Source: Pedobacter steynii
GTDB lineage: Bacteria; Bacteroidota; Bacteroidia; Sphingobacteriales; Sphingobacteriaceae
Direction of reading: 5' to 3'
NCBI RefSeq assembly: GCF_001721645.1
Contig: NZ_CP017141.1
Span: 1,550,001 to 1,614,000 of the forward strand
Length of the DNA: 64,000 nucleotides
Numbering within the stretch: position 1 is the first letter of the stretch; every line of letters begins with the position of its first letter. The notes under the pieces are model-generated. The model was not told where the DNA came from and ran no database searches. It saw nothing but the letters and a program-made list of their open reading frames with translations. Made by a program: the position numbers and the translations under genes. This document shows positions 52,217 through 60,540 of this stretch, one piece after another.

Positions 52217-53251
52217 TTAGGCAAGAGCAATGGCCTTATCATGCCAGAGACTGTAAAAACTACCGTTAACCAACTTTACATGATCCATCAGTTCATTTAG
52301 TTGTAGCAGCAGGTCTTTAGCGGTTTTTCCAGACCGTAACCCCATATCTGTCAATGCAATCGGGTATATTTTTAACTGGGATTGTTTTTCTATCTGAAGA
52401 TCATACCAGTAAAACGGACTGCATGTGCCTGCTCTGAAGCCTGGGGTATCCGGATAATACATACTGTAATCATGGTTGATGTTTTTTGTCGTCAGTCTGA
52501 GATAACTCCTGGGGATTTTTAACCTTTCTTCCCAGTTGCTACTCCTTTTTTTATCCGGAAGGAGGAACTCCGGCGGACCGGAAATGCCATTTTTATTCAT
52601 TTCTGCAAGCAGACCATGAATCCCTTTTATCTGCTGTTCATAATGTTTTCTTTGCAATTGCTCTTTTAGTAAAGAGTTCATAAAATGTAAAGCTCTTTTC
52701 AATCTGCTGGGATGAGGGGCTGGCCTGGGAGAGTAAGCCGGCCGGAAGCTGAAATCTTTCTTCCCAAACAAAAGGGAAGGGAAATTTTTAAGCAGAATGT
52801 TTTTTAAAATCAGTGACCATTCATCAATTACGGGTACCTGGAGTAAACCCAGTTTATGCTGAAGGCTTAATGCAGCGCGGTAGTTAGGCCCCTTACGGTC
52901 GTCAAAAGGAAGGTATTCCTCATATCTGCTCAGAAAGTAAAAAGAAGCTGCAAAAATGTCAAAAGGTAAACAGCTGCCCGCTACCGGAAAGGGGACTTTT
53001 TGATCTCCAAAAGTGGTGATCCCTATCCGTTGGGCTTTGATCTTCTGATCGGTCAGTAATCCGGTGCTTTTGAAAAATAGTGAGTTGCCAGCTGCTTGTT
53101 TCCCGTAACAAAATTTCGGCCCTTCGAAGTTGATAAATTCAGCTAAGTTCTGGCTGATGTCCAGATCGGTCCGGAGTATATCCCTAAAAATAAAATTAAA
53201 GATATATTTTATGCGTGGAGTGATCAATGGGGTATAAACCAGAAGCCTCAT
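52217..53251 (-). CDS. Polysaccharide deacetylase-like protein, catalytic motifs apparently lost
   Basis: A 344-residue protein. Its front (VPFPVAGSCLPFDIFAASFY, then FLSRYEEYLPF) and its end (PGFRAGTCSPFYWYDLQIEK and VNGSFYSLWHDKAIAL) match a Bacteroidota deacetylase-like family with a NodB-type fold. In that family a TYDxD-type motif and a His-rich metal site are expected in the middle. Here the corresponding place reads SFRPAYSPRPAPHPSRLKRA, and the His motif before the SMYYPDTPGFRAG block is not seen. It may be an internally shortened, inactive relative. It is not broken by a stop. It precedes upp on the same strand. Confidence 0.65.
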   Translation of the reverse strand: MRLLVYTPLITPRIKYIFNFIFRDILRTDLDISQNLAEFINFEGPKFCYGKQAAGNSLFFKSTGLLTDQKIKAQRIGITTFGDQKVPFPVAGSCLPFDIFAASFYFLSRYEEYLPFDDRKGPNYRAALSLQHKLGLLQVPVIDEWSLILKNILLKNFPSLLFGKKDFSFRPAYSPRPAPHPSRLKRALHFMNSLLKEQLQRKHYEQQIKGIHGLLAEMNKNGISGPPEFLLPDKKRSSNWEERLKIPRSYLRLTTKNINHDYSMYYPDTPGFRAGTCSPFYWYDLQIEKQSQLKIYPIALTDMGLRSGKTAKDLLLQLNELMDHVKLVNGSFYSLWHDKAIALA

Positions 53252-53277
53252 AGTATATAATTATAGTATATAAAACT

Positions 53278-53285
53278 TATCTTTG
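53278..53285 (+). promoter_or_regulatory. -7 promoter element of the sigma-factor gene
   Basis: TATCTTTG matches TAnnTTTG and lies 58 bases before the CTG proposed as the sigma-factor start. The region upstream is AT-rich and lacks a good TTG. Confidence 0.4.
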
Positions 53286-53343
53286 GATCTCATAGTAAAT
53301 ATACATATGAAATTTCAAATTGTTTTAGCAGGGAGGATAATTT

Positions 53344-53931
53344 CTGTCAATTAAACCTATATACGACGAACCCGAGCTGCTGAAAAGAATTATCGGAGGG
53401 GACCGACAAGCTTTCAGTCAATTATTTGAAGCCCGGTATCCCGGTCTTTATGCTTTTGCCTTGAAGCTGACACGATCTCCAGTACTGTCAGAAGAAATTA
53501 TTCAGGACGTTTTTCTAAACATCTGGTTAAACAGGTCCGGCCTTGGAAATGTGGCTAATTTTAGAGCTTATCTCCATAGAATTGCGCGTAACCTTTCTTT
53601 AAATGCCCTGCGCAATATTGCTAAACACAAAGTGCTGGTCGGCGATTTCGAAGCAGATGAAAACTTTCCTGATCATTCTACAGAATATGCACTGGATTAT
53701 AAAGATACAGTAGCGCTGATGCATAAAGCGATAGAAAAACTTCCCCCTCAGCAGCAACAGGTCTATAACCTTTGTCATAAAGAAGGGCTGACTTATGAAC
53801 AGGCCGCGCTTCGGTTGAATATTGCTCCTGCAACGGTCCATTCTCACATGAAAGGCGCCCTGCGCGGGCTCCGTGTTTACTTTAAGAAGATGGGAATCCC
53901 GATGGTAATTGTTGCCTTGATCTTACGCTAA
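53344..53931 (+). CDS. ECF sigma factor (FecI-like), probable CTG start
   Basis: A 195-residue RNA polymerase sigma-70 factor of the ECF class. Region 2 includes QAFSQLFEARYPGLYAFALK and EEIIQDVFLNIW; region 4 has EKLPPQQQQVYNLCHKEGLT and YEQAALRLNIAPATVHSHMK. The frame has a stop at 53338-53340 and no ATG or GTG before the conserved start. CTG at 53344, giving (M)SIKPIYDEPELL, is placed seven bases after GGGAGG (53331-53336), so a CTG start is likely. ATT at 53350 is an alternative. A FecR-like anti-sigma gene, SusC and SusD follow, the standard order for this regulator type. Confidence 0.85.
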   Translation: MSIKPIYDEPELLKRIIGGDRQAFSQLFEARYPGLYAFALKLTRSPVLSEEIIQDVFLNIWLNRSGLGNVANFRAYLHRIARNLSLNALRNIAKHKVLVGDFEADENFPDHSTEYALDYKDTVALMHKAIEKLPPQQQQVYNLCHKEGLTYEQAALRLNIAPATVHSHMKGALRGLRVYFKKMGIPMVIVALILR

Positions 53932-54035
53932 GATAGTTTTTTGTGTATTTCTGAAAATATTTCATACCAGACTACCCCTACCTTTCTTTTCCGGTGTCTA
54001 TATAAGGGTAAACGGTAGCTGACGATAAAGACGAG

Positions 54036-55229
54036 ATGAATAAACCGTTTCCACGAAATATGATGAATCAGAAACTTCCTTATTTGTTAAACCAGTACTT
54101 AAATGAAAAATGCTCATTAGAGGAGCTTGCAGAATTTTATGAACTGGTTGATGATCCTGCAAATGAAAAGGAACTAAGTGACCTGCTTGACGATGCTATA
54201 AATACATCTACCGATGAAAAACAGCTGACCGCAAATCAGGAATCCGATCTGCTTCAGTATATCTTCGATTACAAGGAAAGCCAGAAACAGCAATCTGTAG
54301 CTGTTCGGAGCTGGGATTATCGCAGTTGGTCTGCCGCTGCGGTAATCTTTCTTATCCTTTGTCTGGGGCTCTATTATTTTAAATCTGATCGTTTCGTAAA
54401 AGAGGACACTGCGGTCTTAATTGTCCCCGGAGGAGATAAAGCGCTGCTGACCTTAGCAGATGGAAAAGTGATTAACCTGCAAAATGCACGGAATGGTGAA
54501 CTGGCTGAAGTATCGGGAGTTAAGATTGTCAAAACGGGAGAAGGCCAGCTGATTTACCGCATCAGCGGCGGTGCTGATCAGGTAAAAACCAGTCAGAATA
54601 CCATTAGTACACCCAGAGGAGGACAATATACACTGACCCTGCCGGACGGAACAAAAGTATGGCTCAACGCGGCTTCGTCTTTAAAGTTTCCGACTGCTTT
54701 TTCTAAGGTTAATGAACGTAAAGTAGCACTCAGTGGGGAAGCTTACTTTGAGGTAGCGAAACTCAAAAATCCTTTTATAGTTACCACAGATCAGCAAAAG
54801 GTAGAGGTTCTAGGAACACATTTCGACATCAATGCCTATCCGGATGAACCCCATACCAGAACAACACTTCTGGAGGGATCAATAAGGGTATCTTCTCTGA
54901 AGACGGGTCATGAGGTAACTTTAAGTCCGGGAGAAGCGTCTATTCTTAAGCCAGCCGGGTTAAGCGTGCAAAAGGCGGATATGGAAAGAAACACGGACTG
55001 GAAAAATGGGGTATTCATTTTTAAGAATGAGAGCCTGGAAGAGATTATGCGAAAGCTGGCGCGATGGTATGATGTAGAAGTGGTTTATGAACCTGGTGCC
55101 CCGCGACAGGAAACGTTTAGCGGAAGTGTATCTAAATATGACCATATCAGTAAGGTGCTGCGCAAACTGGAGCTCACTGGAGAAGTCCGCTTTAAGATCC
55201 AGGGAAAAAAGATCACTGTATTGAAATAA
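54036..55229 (+). CDS. FecR-family anti-sigma factor
   Basis: A 397-residue inner-membrane regulator. The N-terminal ~85 residues are cytoplasmic and should hold the sigma factor. One membrane helix lies at about 93-110 (AAAVIFLILCLGLYYF). The periplasmic FecR domain has STPRGGQYTLTLPDGTKVWL and NAASSLKFPTAF. A C-terminal STN-like region includes KNESLEEIMRKLARWYDVEV and FSGSVSKYDHISKVL, which may contact the SusC-type receptor. Start is uncertain among Met codons 1, 9 and 10. It controls the preceding sigma factor by inference from family and order. Confidence 0.92.
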   Translation: MNKPFPRNMMNQKLPYLLNQYLNEKCSLEELAEFYELVDDPANEKELSDLLDDAINTSTDEKQLTANQESDLLQYIFDYKESQKQQSVAVRSWDYRSWSAAAVIFLILCLGLYYFKSDRFVKEDTAVLIVPGGDKALLTLADGKVINLQNARNGELAEVSGVKIVKTGEGQLIYRISGGADQVKTSQNTISTPRGGQYTLTLPDGTKVWLNAASSLKFPTAFSKVNERKVALSGEAYFEVAKLKNPFIVTTDQQKVEVLGTHFDINAYPDEPHTRTTLLEGSIRVSSLKTGHEVTLSPGEASILKPAGLSVQKADMERNTDWKNGVFIFKNESLEEIMRKLARWYDVEVVYEPGAPRQETFSGSVSKYDHISKVLRKLELTGEVRFKIQGKKITVLK

Positions 55230-55306
55230 AAATATAAACCATTAAGACATCTATGAACAGATATTGACCATAAACATCCAGAATCCTGAGGTGGCTGAAT
55301 TAAAAA

Positions 55307-55337
55307 AGCCGGATGGTGCTACGAACACGATCCGGCT
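55307..55337. repeat. Hairpin between the fecR-like gene and susC-like gene
   Basis: AGCCGGAT (55307-55314) pairs with ATCCGGCT (55330-55337) around a 15-base loop; GTG and CAC in the loop can add a short stem. No T-run follows. It lies in the 194-base gap ahead of the SusC-type gene and may be part of its leader. I see no consensus promoter in that gap. Confidence 0.5.
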
Positions 55338-55423
55338 AAAAAATTGAGTTAACCCCTTCCGGCTTTAAAACCGGGAGAAATAAGATTGCACTCATCCGGG
55401 CATTAACCCAACTAATCAAAATT

Positions 55424-58400
55424 ATGAAATTAAATGCTTTTAACCTAGGCATGCTATGCTCCTGGCTGCCGCCAAAATTTCTATTAGTTGTGAAATTAGT
55501 TGTAATAATAATGACTGTCAGCTTGTTACAGGTGAGCGCTGCGGGTTTCGCCCAGCGGGTAACCTTAAGCGGGAAACAGCTGAGTCTGGAGCAGGTCTTT
55601 AAAGAGATTACCAAACAAACCGGTTATCAGGTTTTTTATGCCGATAAAAATATCGATGCCAAAAAGATGCTGCAGGTTAACTTCAGGAATTCAGCGCTGA
55701 CAGAGGTAATGGATAAATGTCTGGACAATCAGGTATTGTCTTATATCATCGAAGATAAAAGCATTGTAATTCGCGTTAAAGAGCACTCTGTATTGGAAAG
55801 GGTGATGAGTTATATCAACTCCATTGATGTGAAAGGAACCGTGCTGGATGAAAACGGAGAACCCTTGCCAAAAGCCACGATAAAAGTTAAAGGGACAGAT
55901 CACATTGTCTTTACCAATGAAAATGGGGTTTTTCAATTCACTAACATCGCAGAGAATGCGGTATTGCAGGTTTTTTATTTAGGCTATAAAACCAAAGAAA
56001 TCACGGGAGCTGAACTTAAATCCAACCCTTCTGTTCAGATGGAAGTAAAAGCCGGTGAGCTGAAAGAGGTCAGCGTAATGGTAAATACCGGATATCAGCA
56101 TATACCAAAGGAGCGGGCAACAGGTTCTTTCACTCAAATCAATAATGAGACCCTCAATAAACAGGTTGGTGGCAATATTTTAGACCGTTTAAATGGAATT
56201 GCAAACGGGGTGGCTTTTGATGCGAATAAAAACCGACCTGCAGTAACGGTGCGTGGGCTAAGCTCGATTAACGGGCCTATGGCACCATTGGTTATCCTTG
56301 ATAATTTCCCTTATGAAGGAGATGTAAATAACATCAATCCGAATGATATTGAAAATATCAGTATCCTTAAAGATGCCGCTGCCGCTTCCATTTGGGGCGC
56401 AAGAGCGGGAAATGGAGTGATTGTCATCACCACCAAAAAGGGTGCTTTTGATCAGCCTTTAAAGATTGGGTTTAACTCAAATGTAAGCATCACAGCCCGG
56501 CCGGACCTATTCGATCTCAAGCAGATGAGCACAAATGATTTTATTGATTTTGAACAGCGGATGTATGAGTTGGGTGCCTACAAAAGCAAGGAAACGGATA
56601 AGAAAAAAGAAGAACTATCGGAGGTGATAGAACTGTTGATTGCAGCCAGGGAGAAAAAGATTACAGATGCGCAGGCAAAAGCGGGTATTGATGCCCTGAG
56701 AGGTATTGATTCCAGAAATGATGCCATGAAATATCTTTACAATACTGCAGCCGAACAGCAATATGCATTGAGCTTTCAAGGTGGAAACAAGCAGATGACC
56801 TATAACATTTCCGGAGGTTATGACCGCTCAGTTTCCAGTCTTTCAGAAAAATATAACAAAGTGAACCTGCGTGCAGCAAACGTGTTTAAGCCTATAGATA
56901 AACTTCAGATCAGTACTTCTTTGTATTATACAAAAAGCAATAGTCAATCAGGAAAACCCGGATATAGTGCCAATGGCATTGGAAAAACTATCTATCCGTA
57001 TACCCGCCTGATGGATGAGAACGGCGAAGCAATGCCTTTACATGTCTATCGGAAGGCTTATACGGATACCGCAGGAATGGGCAGGTTGCTCGACTGGAAG
57101 TATTATCCCCTGGAAGATTATAAACACAATACTACCGAAACGAATTTACAAAGCATCCTGGCCAGCCTGGGACTAAGATATGAACTGATTAAAGGGCTGA
57201 GCCTGGATCTGAAATATCAATATGAAAACCAGCAGATCAAAACTGAAAACCTGAAAGACCTGGAAAGTTTTGATACAAGAGACCTGATCAATCAGTTTTC
57301 TAAGCTCGACCGCAAAACTGGAATTGTAACCTATAATGCCCCTTATGGAAGTCAGCTGGATAAAAGTAATGCCGCTGTGGTTTCGCATAACGCACGTTTA
57401 CAGGCAGATTTCAACAGGACTTTTGAAGATCATAACATCGCCGCACTGGCCGGAACAGAAGTAAGACAGATCTCGAGGACATCCGGAAGAAATATCATTT
57501 ATGGGTATGATGAAGAGACGCTGAGAACCGGGAAAACAGATTACCTGAATCCTTATCCCAGCTTTATTGATGGGTCTAAGCTTTATCTGTTTGACGGATT
57601 AAAAGCGGAAGAATGGCGCAATAATTACGTTTCCTTTTTTGGAAACGCTTCCTATACCTATAAAAGAAAATATACCCTTTCCGGAAGCATGCGTAAAGAT
57701 ATGTCTAACCTTTTTGGGGTAAAAACCAATGAAAAAGGCGTTCCGCTATGGTCGGTAGGATCATCCTGGAACATTTCGGACGAATCTTTTTATAACCTTT
57801 CATTTTTGCCGTATTTAAAACTGAGAACAACTTATGGCCTGAGCGGGAATCTGGATAGCAGAAGGTCTGCAATAACGACCATCAGAAGCGGGGGGACTGC
57901 CTTTTATACCAACCTGCCGCAGTCTTTCATCGAGAATTACCCCAATCCGGAACTGAGATGGGAAAAGGTGAAGATGTTTAACATTGGAGCAGATTTTCAA
58001 CTCATCAATAATGTGCTTTCGGGAAGTGTGGAGTATTACCATAAATCAGGGGTTGATTTGTTCGGCAGGTCTGAGATGGATTATACCACCACCGGTGCGG
58101 GAGAGATGATTAAGAATGCGGCCAATATGATGGGAAGAGGGGTTGATGTCGAACTGAACACTAAAATCATTGACCGGACTTTCAAATGGACACAACTTTT
58201 CAATTTTAATTACAACTCGAACAAGGTGACTAAATACCTGCTGAAAAATGCAGTGGCAAGTGACCTGGTTAACGATGGGATCAATGTCTTTACCCCGTTG
58301 GTTGGGCAGCCGGTTTTCTCGGTCATCTCACTCAAATGGGCAGGACTGGACCCGCTTACCGGAGATCCGCAGGGCTATTTAAACGGTCAGGTATCCAAAG

Positions 58401-58948
58401 ATTACAGAGAATTTATCGGAGCGAAAAGCAAAATGTCCGACCTCGTGTTTAACGGATCTTCGACCCCTGTTGTTTTTGGTAACCTGATGAATACCTGGAG
58501 CTGGAAAGACCTGGCCTTAACGGTTAACATCACCTATAAAATGGGACATTATTTTAGAAGAACTTCGGTCAATTATATCGAACTGACGGGTAATAAAGGC
58601 AGGGGACATTCGGATTATGCGAACCGCTGGCAAAAACCAGGTGATGAAAAACATACGGATGTGCCTTCATTTGTTTATCCGGTGGATAAGGAAAGGGATC
58701 AGCTTTATGCGGCTTCAGAGGCGCTGGTAAGCAAGGCAGATCACATTCGACTACAATTTGTAAACCTCTCTTACAGTTTAAAGAAAGCGAACTGGTCAAA
58801 ATTGCCGTTTCAACAGGTTCAGGTTTTTACCAATGCCAGTAACCTGGGAATTTTATGGAGGGCAAATCAATTCGGGATCGATCCGGAATATAGCAAGACC
58901 TATAGTCCGGCGGCAAGTTATTCACTGGGACTACGTGCAGATTTTTAA
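55424..58948 (+). CDS. SusC/RagA-type TonB-dependent receptor with STN domain
   Basis: A 1174-residue outer-membrane receptor. After a long signal (about 1-44, ending AAGFAQ) comes an STN domain (about 50-110; LSLEQVFKEITKQTGYQVFY), the mark of receptors that signal to FecR. A carboxypeptidase-like beta domain follows (about 133-210; KGTVLDENGEPLPKATIKVK), then the plug (about 225-345; PAVTVRGLSSINGPMAPLVI and IENISILKDAAAASIWGARA) and a 22-strand barrel ending YSLGLRADF. With the partner SusD it imports a large nutrient. The substrate cannot be read from sequence; no glycoside hydrolase is nearby. Confidence 0.95.
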   Translation: MKLNAFNLGMLCSWLPPKFLLVVKLVVIIMTVSLLQVSAAGFAQRVTLSGKQLSLEQVFKEITKQTGYQVFYADKNIDAKKMLQVNFRNSALTEVMDKCLDNQVLSYIIEDKSIVIRVKEHSVLERVMSYINSIDVKGTVLDENGEPLPKATIKVKGTDHIVFTNENGVFQFTNIAENAVLQVFYLGYKTKEITGAELKSNPSVQMEVKAGELKEVSVMVNTGYQHIPKERATGSFTQINNETLNKQVGGNILDRLNGIANGVAFDANKNRPAVTVRGLSSINGPMAPLVILDNFPYEGDVNNINPNDIENISILKDAAAASIWGARAGNGVIVITTKKGAFDQPLKIGFNSNVSITARPDLFDLKQMSTNDFIDFEQRMYELGAYKSKETDKKKEELSEVIELLIAAREKKITDAQAKAGIDALRGIDSRNDAMKYLYNTAAEQQYALSFQGGNKQMTYNISGGYDRSVSSLSEKYNKVNLRAANVFKPIDKLQISTSLYYTKSNSQSGKPGYSANGIGKTIYPYTRLMDENGEAMPLHVYRKAYTDTAGMGRLLDWKYYPLEDYKHNTTETNLQSILASLGLRYELIKGLSLDLKYQYENQQIKTENLKDLESFDTRDLINQFSKLDRKTGIVTYNAPYGSQLDKSNAAVVSHNARLQADFNRTFEDHNIAALAGTEVRQISRTSGRNIIYGYDEETLRTGKTDYLNPYPSFIDGSKLYLFDGLKAEEWRNNYVSFFGNASYTYKRKYTLSGSMRKDMSNLFGVKTNEKGVPLWSVGSSWNISDESFYNLSFLPYLKLRTTYGLSGNLDSRRSAITTIRSGGTAFYTNLPQSFIENYPNPELRWEKVKMFNIGADFQLINNVLSGSVEYYHKSGVDLFGRSEMDYTTTGAGEMIKNAANMMGRGVDVELNTKIIDRTFKWTQLFNFNYNSNKVTKYLLKNAVASDLVNDGINVFTPLVGQPVFSVISLKWAGLDPLTGDPQGYLNGQVSKDYREFIGAKSKMSDLVFNGSSTPVVFGNLMNTWSWKDLALTVNITYKMGHYFRRTSVNYIELTGNKGRGHSDYANRWQKPGDEKHTDVPSFVYPVDKERDQLYAASEALVSKADHIRLQFVNLSYSLKKANWSKLPFQQVQVFTNASNLGILWRANQFGIDPEYSKTYSPAASYSLGLRADF

Positions 58949-58959
58949 TCCTTGGGCAG

Positions 58960-60300
58960 ATGAAAAGAATTAATTTATATATCGTTTTGCTGATCATGCT
59001 GGGAAGTCTGGTTTCCTGCAAAAAATTTCTGGACGAAAAACCGGATAAAGCATTGGTGGTGCCCACCAGAATTGAAGACTATCAATCTATTTTAGATGGC
59101 AGCTTTGAGATGAATCTCTCGTCGGTTTTTTCTCCTTTGATCAGTGCGGATGATTATTACCTGAGTACAGCGGACTATAATAAGCTGGGTGTATATGACA
59201 GAAGGTTATACACCTGGGAAGACCGTAGCATGAACGAGGAGTCTACCAACGACTGGAAGTCTACCTATGCACAGGTGTACAATACCAATATTGTACTGGA
59301 AGGCCTGGAGAAGATCAAACGTACGGCTTCTAATGAGGCAAAATGGGATAACCTTAAAGGTTCTGCTTTGTTTTTTCGCGGTCGTCTCTTTTTTGAAGCG
59401 GCATTGATCTGGGCGAAAGCTTACGATGCCGGCTCCGCGCAAACTGATCCTGGAGTTCCGCTCACCATGACGAGCGATTTTAACATAAAGACAACGCGGC
59501 CGACTGTAAAAGAGAGCTATGAACGTATTCTGGCTGACCTGACGGAGGCGGCCGCACTTTTGCCAGTAAATGCAATCCATAACATCCGTCCCTCCAAAGC
59601 AGCAGCTTATGCTTATTTATCCCGGGTTTATCTTGCGATGCGGGATTACAACAATGCCGGTAAATACGCAGATTTGAGCCTGCAGCTAAACCATAAATTA
59701 ATCGATTATGCAGGTTTAGACGATATGGCCCCTTATCCGATGCCAGGAGTAGAGAACCCGGAAGTGATCGTGTTTTTTGTAACGGACCTCTCTTTTACCC
59801 CGCGGATAGATCCACAGTTCTTTGAGCAATATACCGGGAATGACTACAGGAAAACCATTTTCTTTGAAGAATTAAGGGATGGCTCAATTGGTTTTAAAGG
59901 AAGCTATGACGGCGGATATTCCTATTTCACTGGAGTAGCTACGGACGAGATGTACCTGAACAGAGCGGAGTGTTATGCCCGGTCCGGAAAGCTGAGTGAA
60001 GCCCTTGCAGATCTGAATCTGCTGTTATCGAAGCGGATTAAAAATTTCGAAAATTTAACCATTGGAGATCCGAAAGCTGCCTTAAAACTTATTCTGGAGG
60101 AACGAAAAAAAGAACTGCTCCTAAGAGGAACGCGCTGGATGGATTTAAAGCGACTGAATAAAGAACCTGAATTTCAACAGACATTGAAAAGAGACATTGC
60201 TGGTCTCAGCTTTACCTTAAAACCAAACGATCCAAAATATGCTTTGCCAATCCCGGAAAGAATCATTGCGCTATCCGGCATTCCGCAAAATGTGAGGTAG
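58960..60300 (+). CDS. RagB/SusD-family lipoprotein
   Basis: A 446-residue surface lipoprotein that caps the SusC channel and captures the nutrient. The lipobox is LVSC (C20). TPR-like helices form the N-terminal core (KGSALFFRGRLFFEAALIWA), and the C-terminus carries KLILEERKKELLLRGTRWMD followed by LKRLN, diagnostic of RagB/SusD. It is shorter than many SusD proteins (commonly 480-600 residues), so the ligand-binding loops are compact. It starts 12 bases after susC. A terminator follows. Confidence 0.93.
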   Translation: MKRINLYIVLLIMLGSLVSCKKFLDEKPDKALVVPTRIEDYQSILDGSFEMNLSSVFSPLISADDYYLSTADYNKLGVYDRRLYTWEDRSMNEESTNDWKSTYAQVYNTNIVLEGLEKIKRTASNEAKWDNLKGSALFFRGRLFFEAALIWAKAYDAGSAQTDPGVPLTMTSDFNIKTTRPTVKESYERILADLTEAAALLPVNAIHNIRPSKAAAYAYLSRVYLAMRDYNNAGKYADLSLQLNHKLIDYAGLDDMAPYPMPGVENPEVIVFFVTDLSFTPRIDPQFFEQYTGNDYRKTIFFEELRDGSIGFKGSYDGGYSYFTGVATDEMYLNRAECYARSGKLSEALADLNLLLSKRIKNFENLTIGDPKAALKLILEERKKELLLRGTRWMDLKRLNKEPEFQQTLKRDIAGLSFTLKPNDPKYALPIPERIIALSGIPQNVR

Positions 60301-60368
60301 TTAAGCTCAATGAAAATTGAAAAAAGAATTTGAAGCAGCTAGCTGCTTCAGAATACCCCCCCCTAATG

Positions 60369-60407
60369 CCCCTCCTTCGGACAACCCCTGTCCGGAGGGG
60401 GTTTTTT
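60369..60407 (+). terminator. Terminator after the SusD-type gene
   Basis: A GC-rich stem (CCCTCCTTCGGACA pairing with TGTCCGGAGGGGG, with some G-T pairs) around a 5-base loop is followed by TTTTTT. It closes the sigma-FecR-SusCD group. The rest of the 240-base gap to uvrB has only a promoter-like box. Confidence 0.8.
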
Positions 60408-60488
60408 GTTTAAAACAGTCCCTGCTTTTCTTTACATTGGTTTAACCTGCTTTCCCCTAAAGGATGTCCGGATTATTGGGAATAACCT

Positions 60489-60496
60489 TATCTTTG
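60489..60496 (+). promoter_or_regulatory. -7 promoter element of uvrB
   Basis: TATCTTTG matches TAnnTTTG and ends 44 bases before the uvrB ATG. No TTG is at the ideal spacing. I see no LexA-type box. Confidence 0.45.
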
Positions 60497-60540
60497 ATCT
60501 TTACGAACCCTAACCTAACTGATAAATAGAGAATCTGCAG

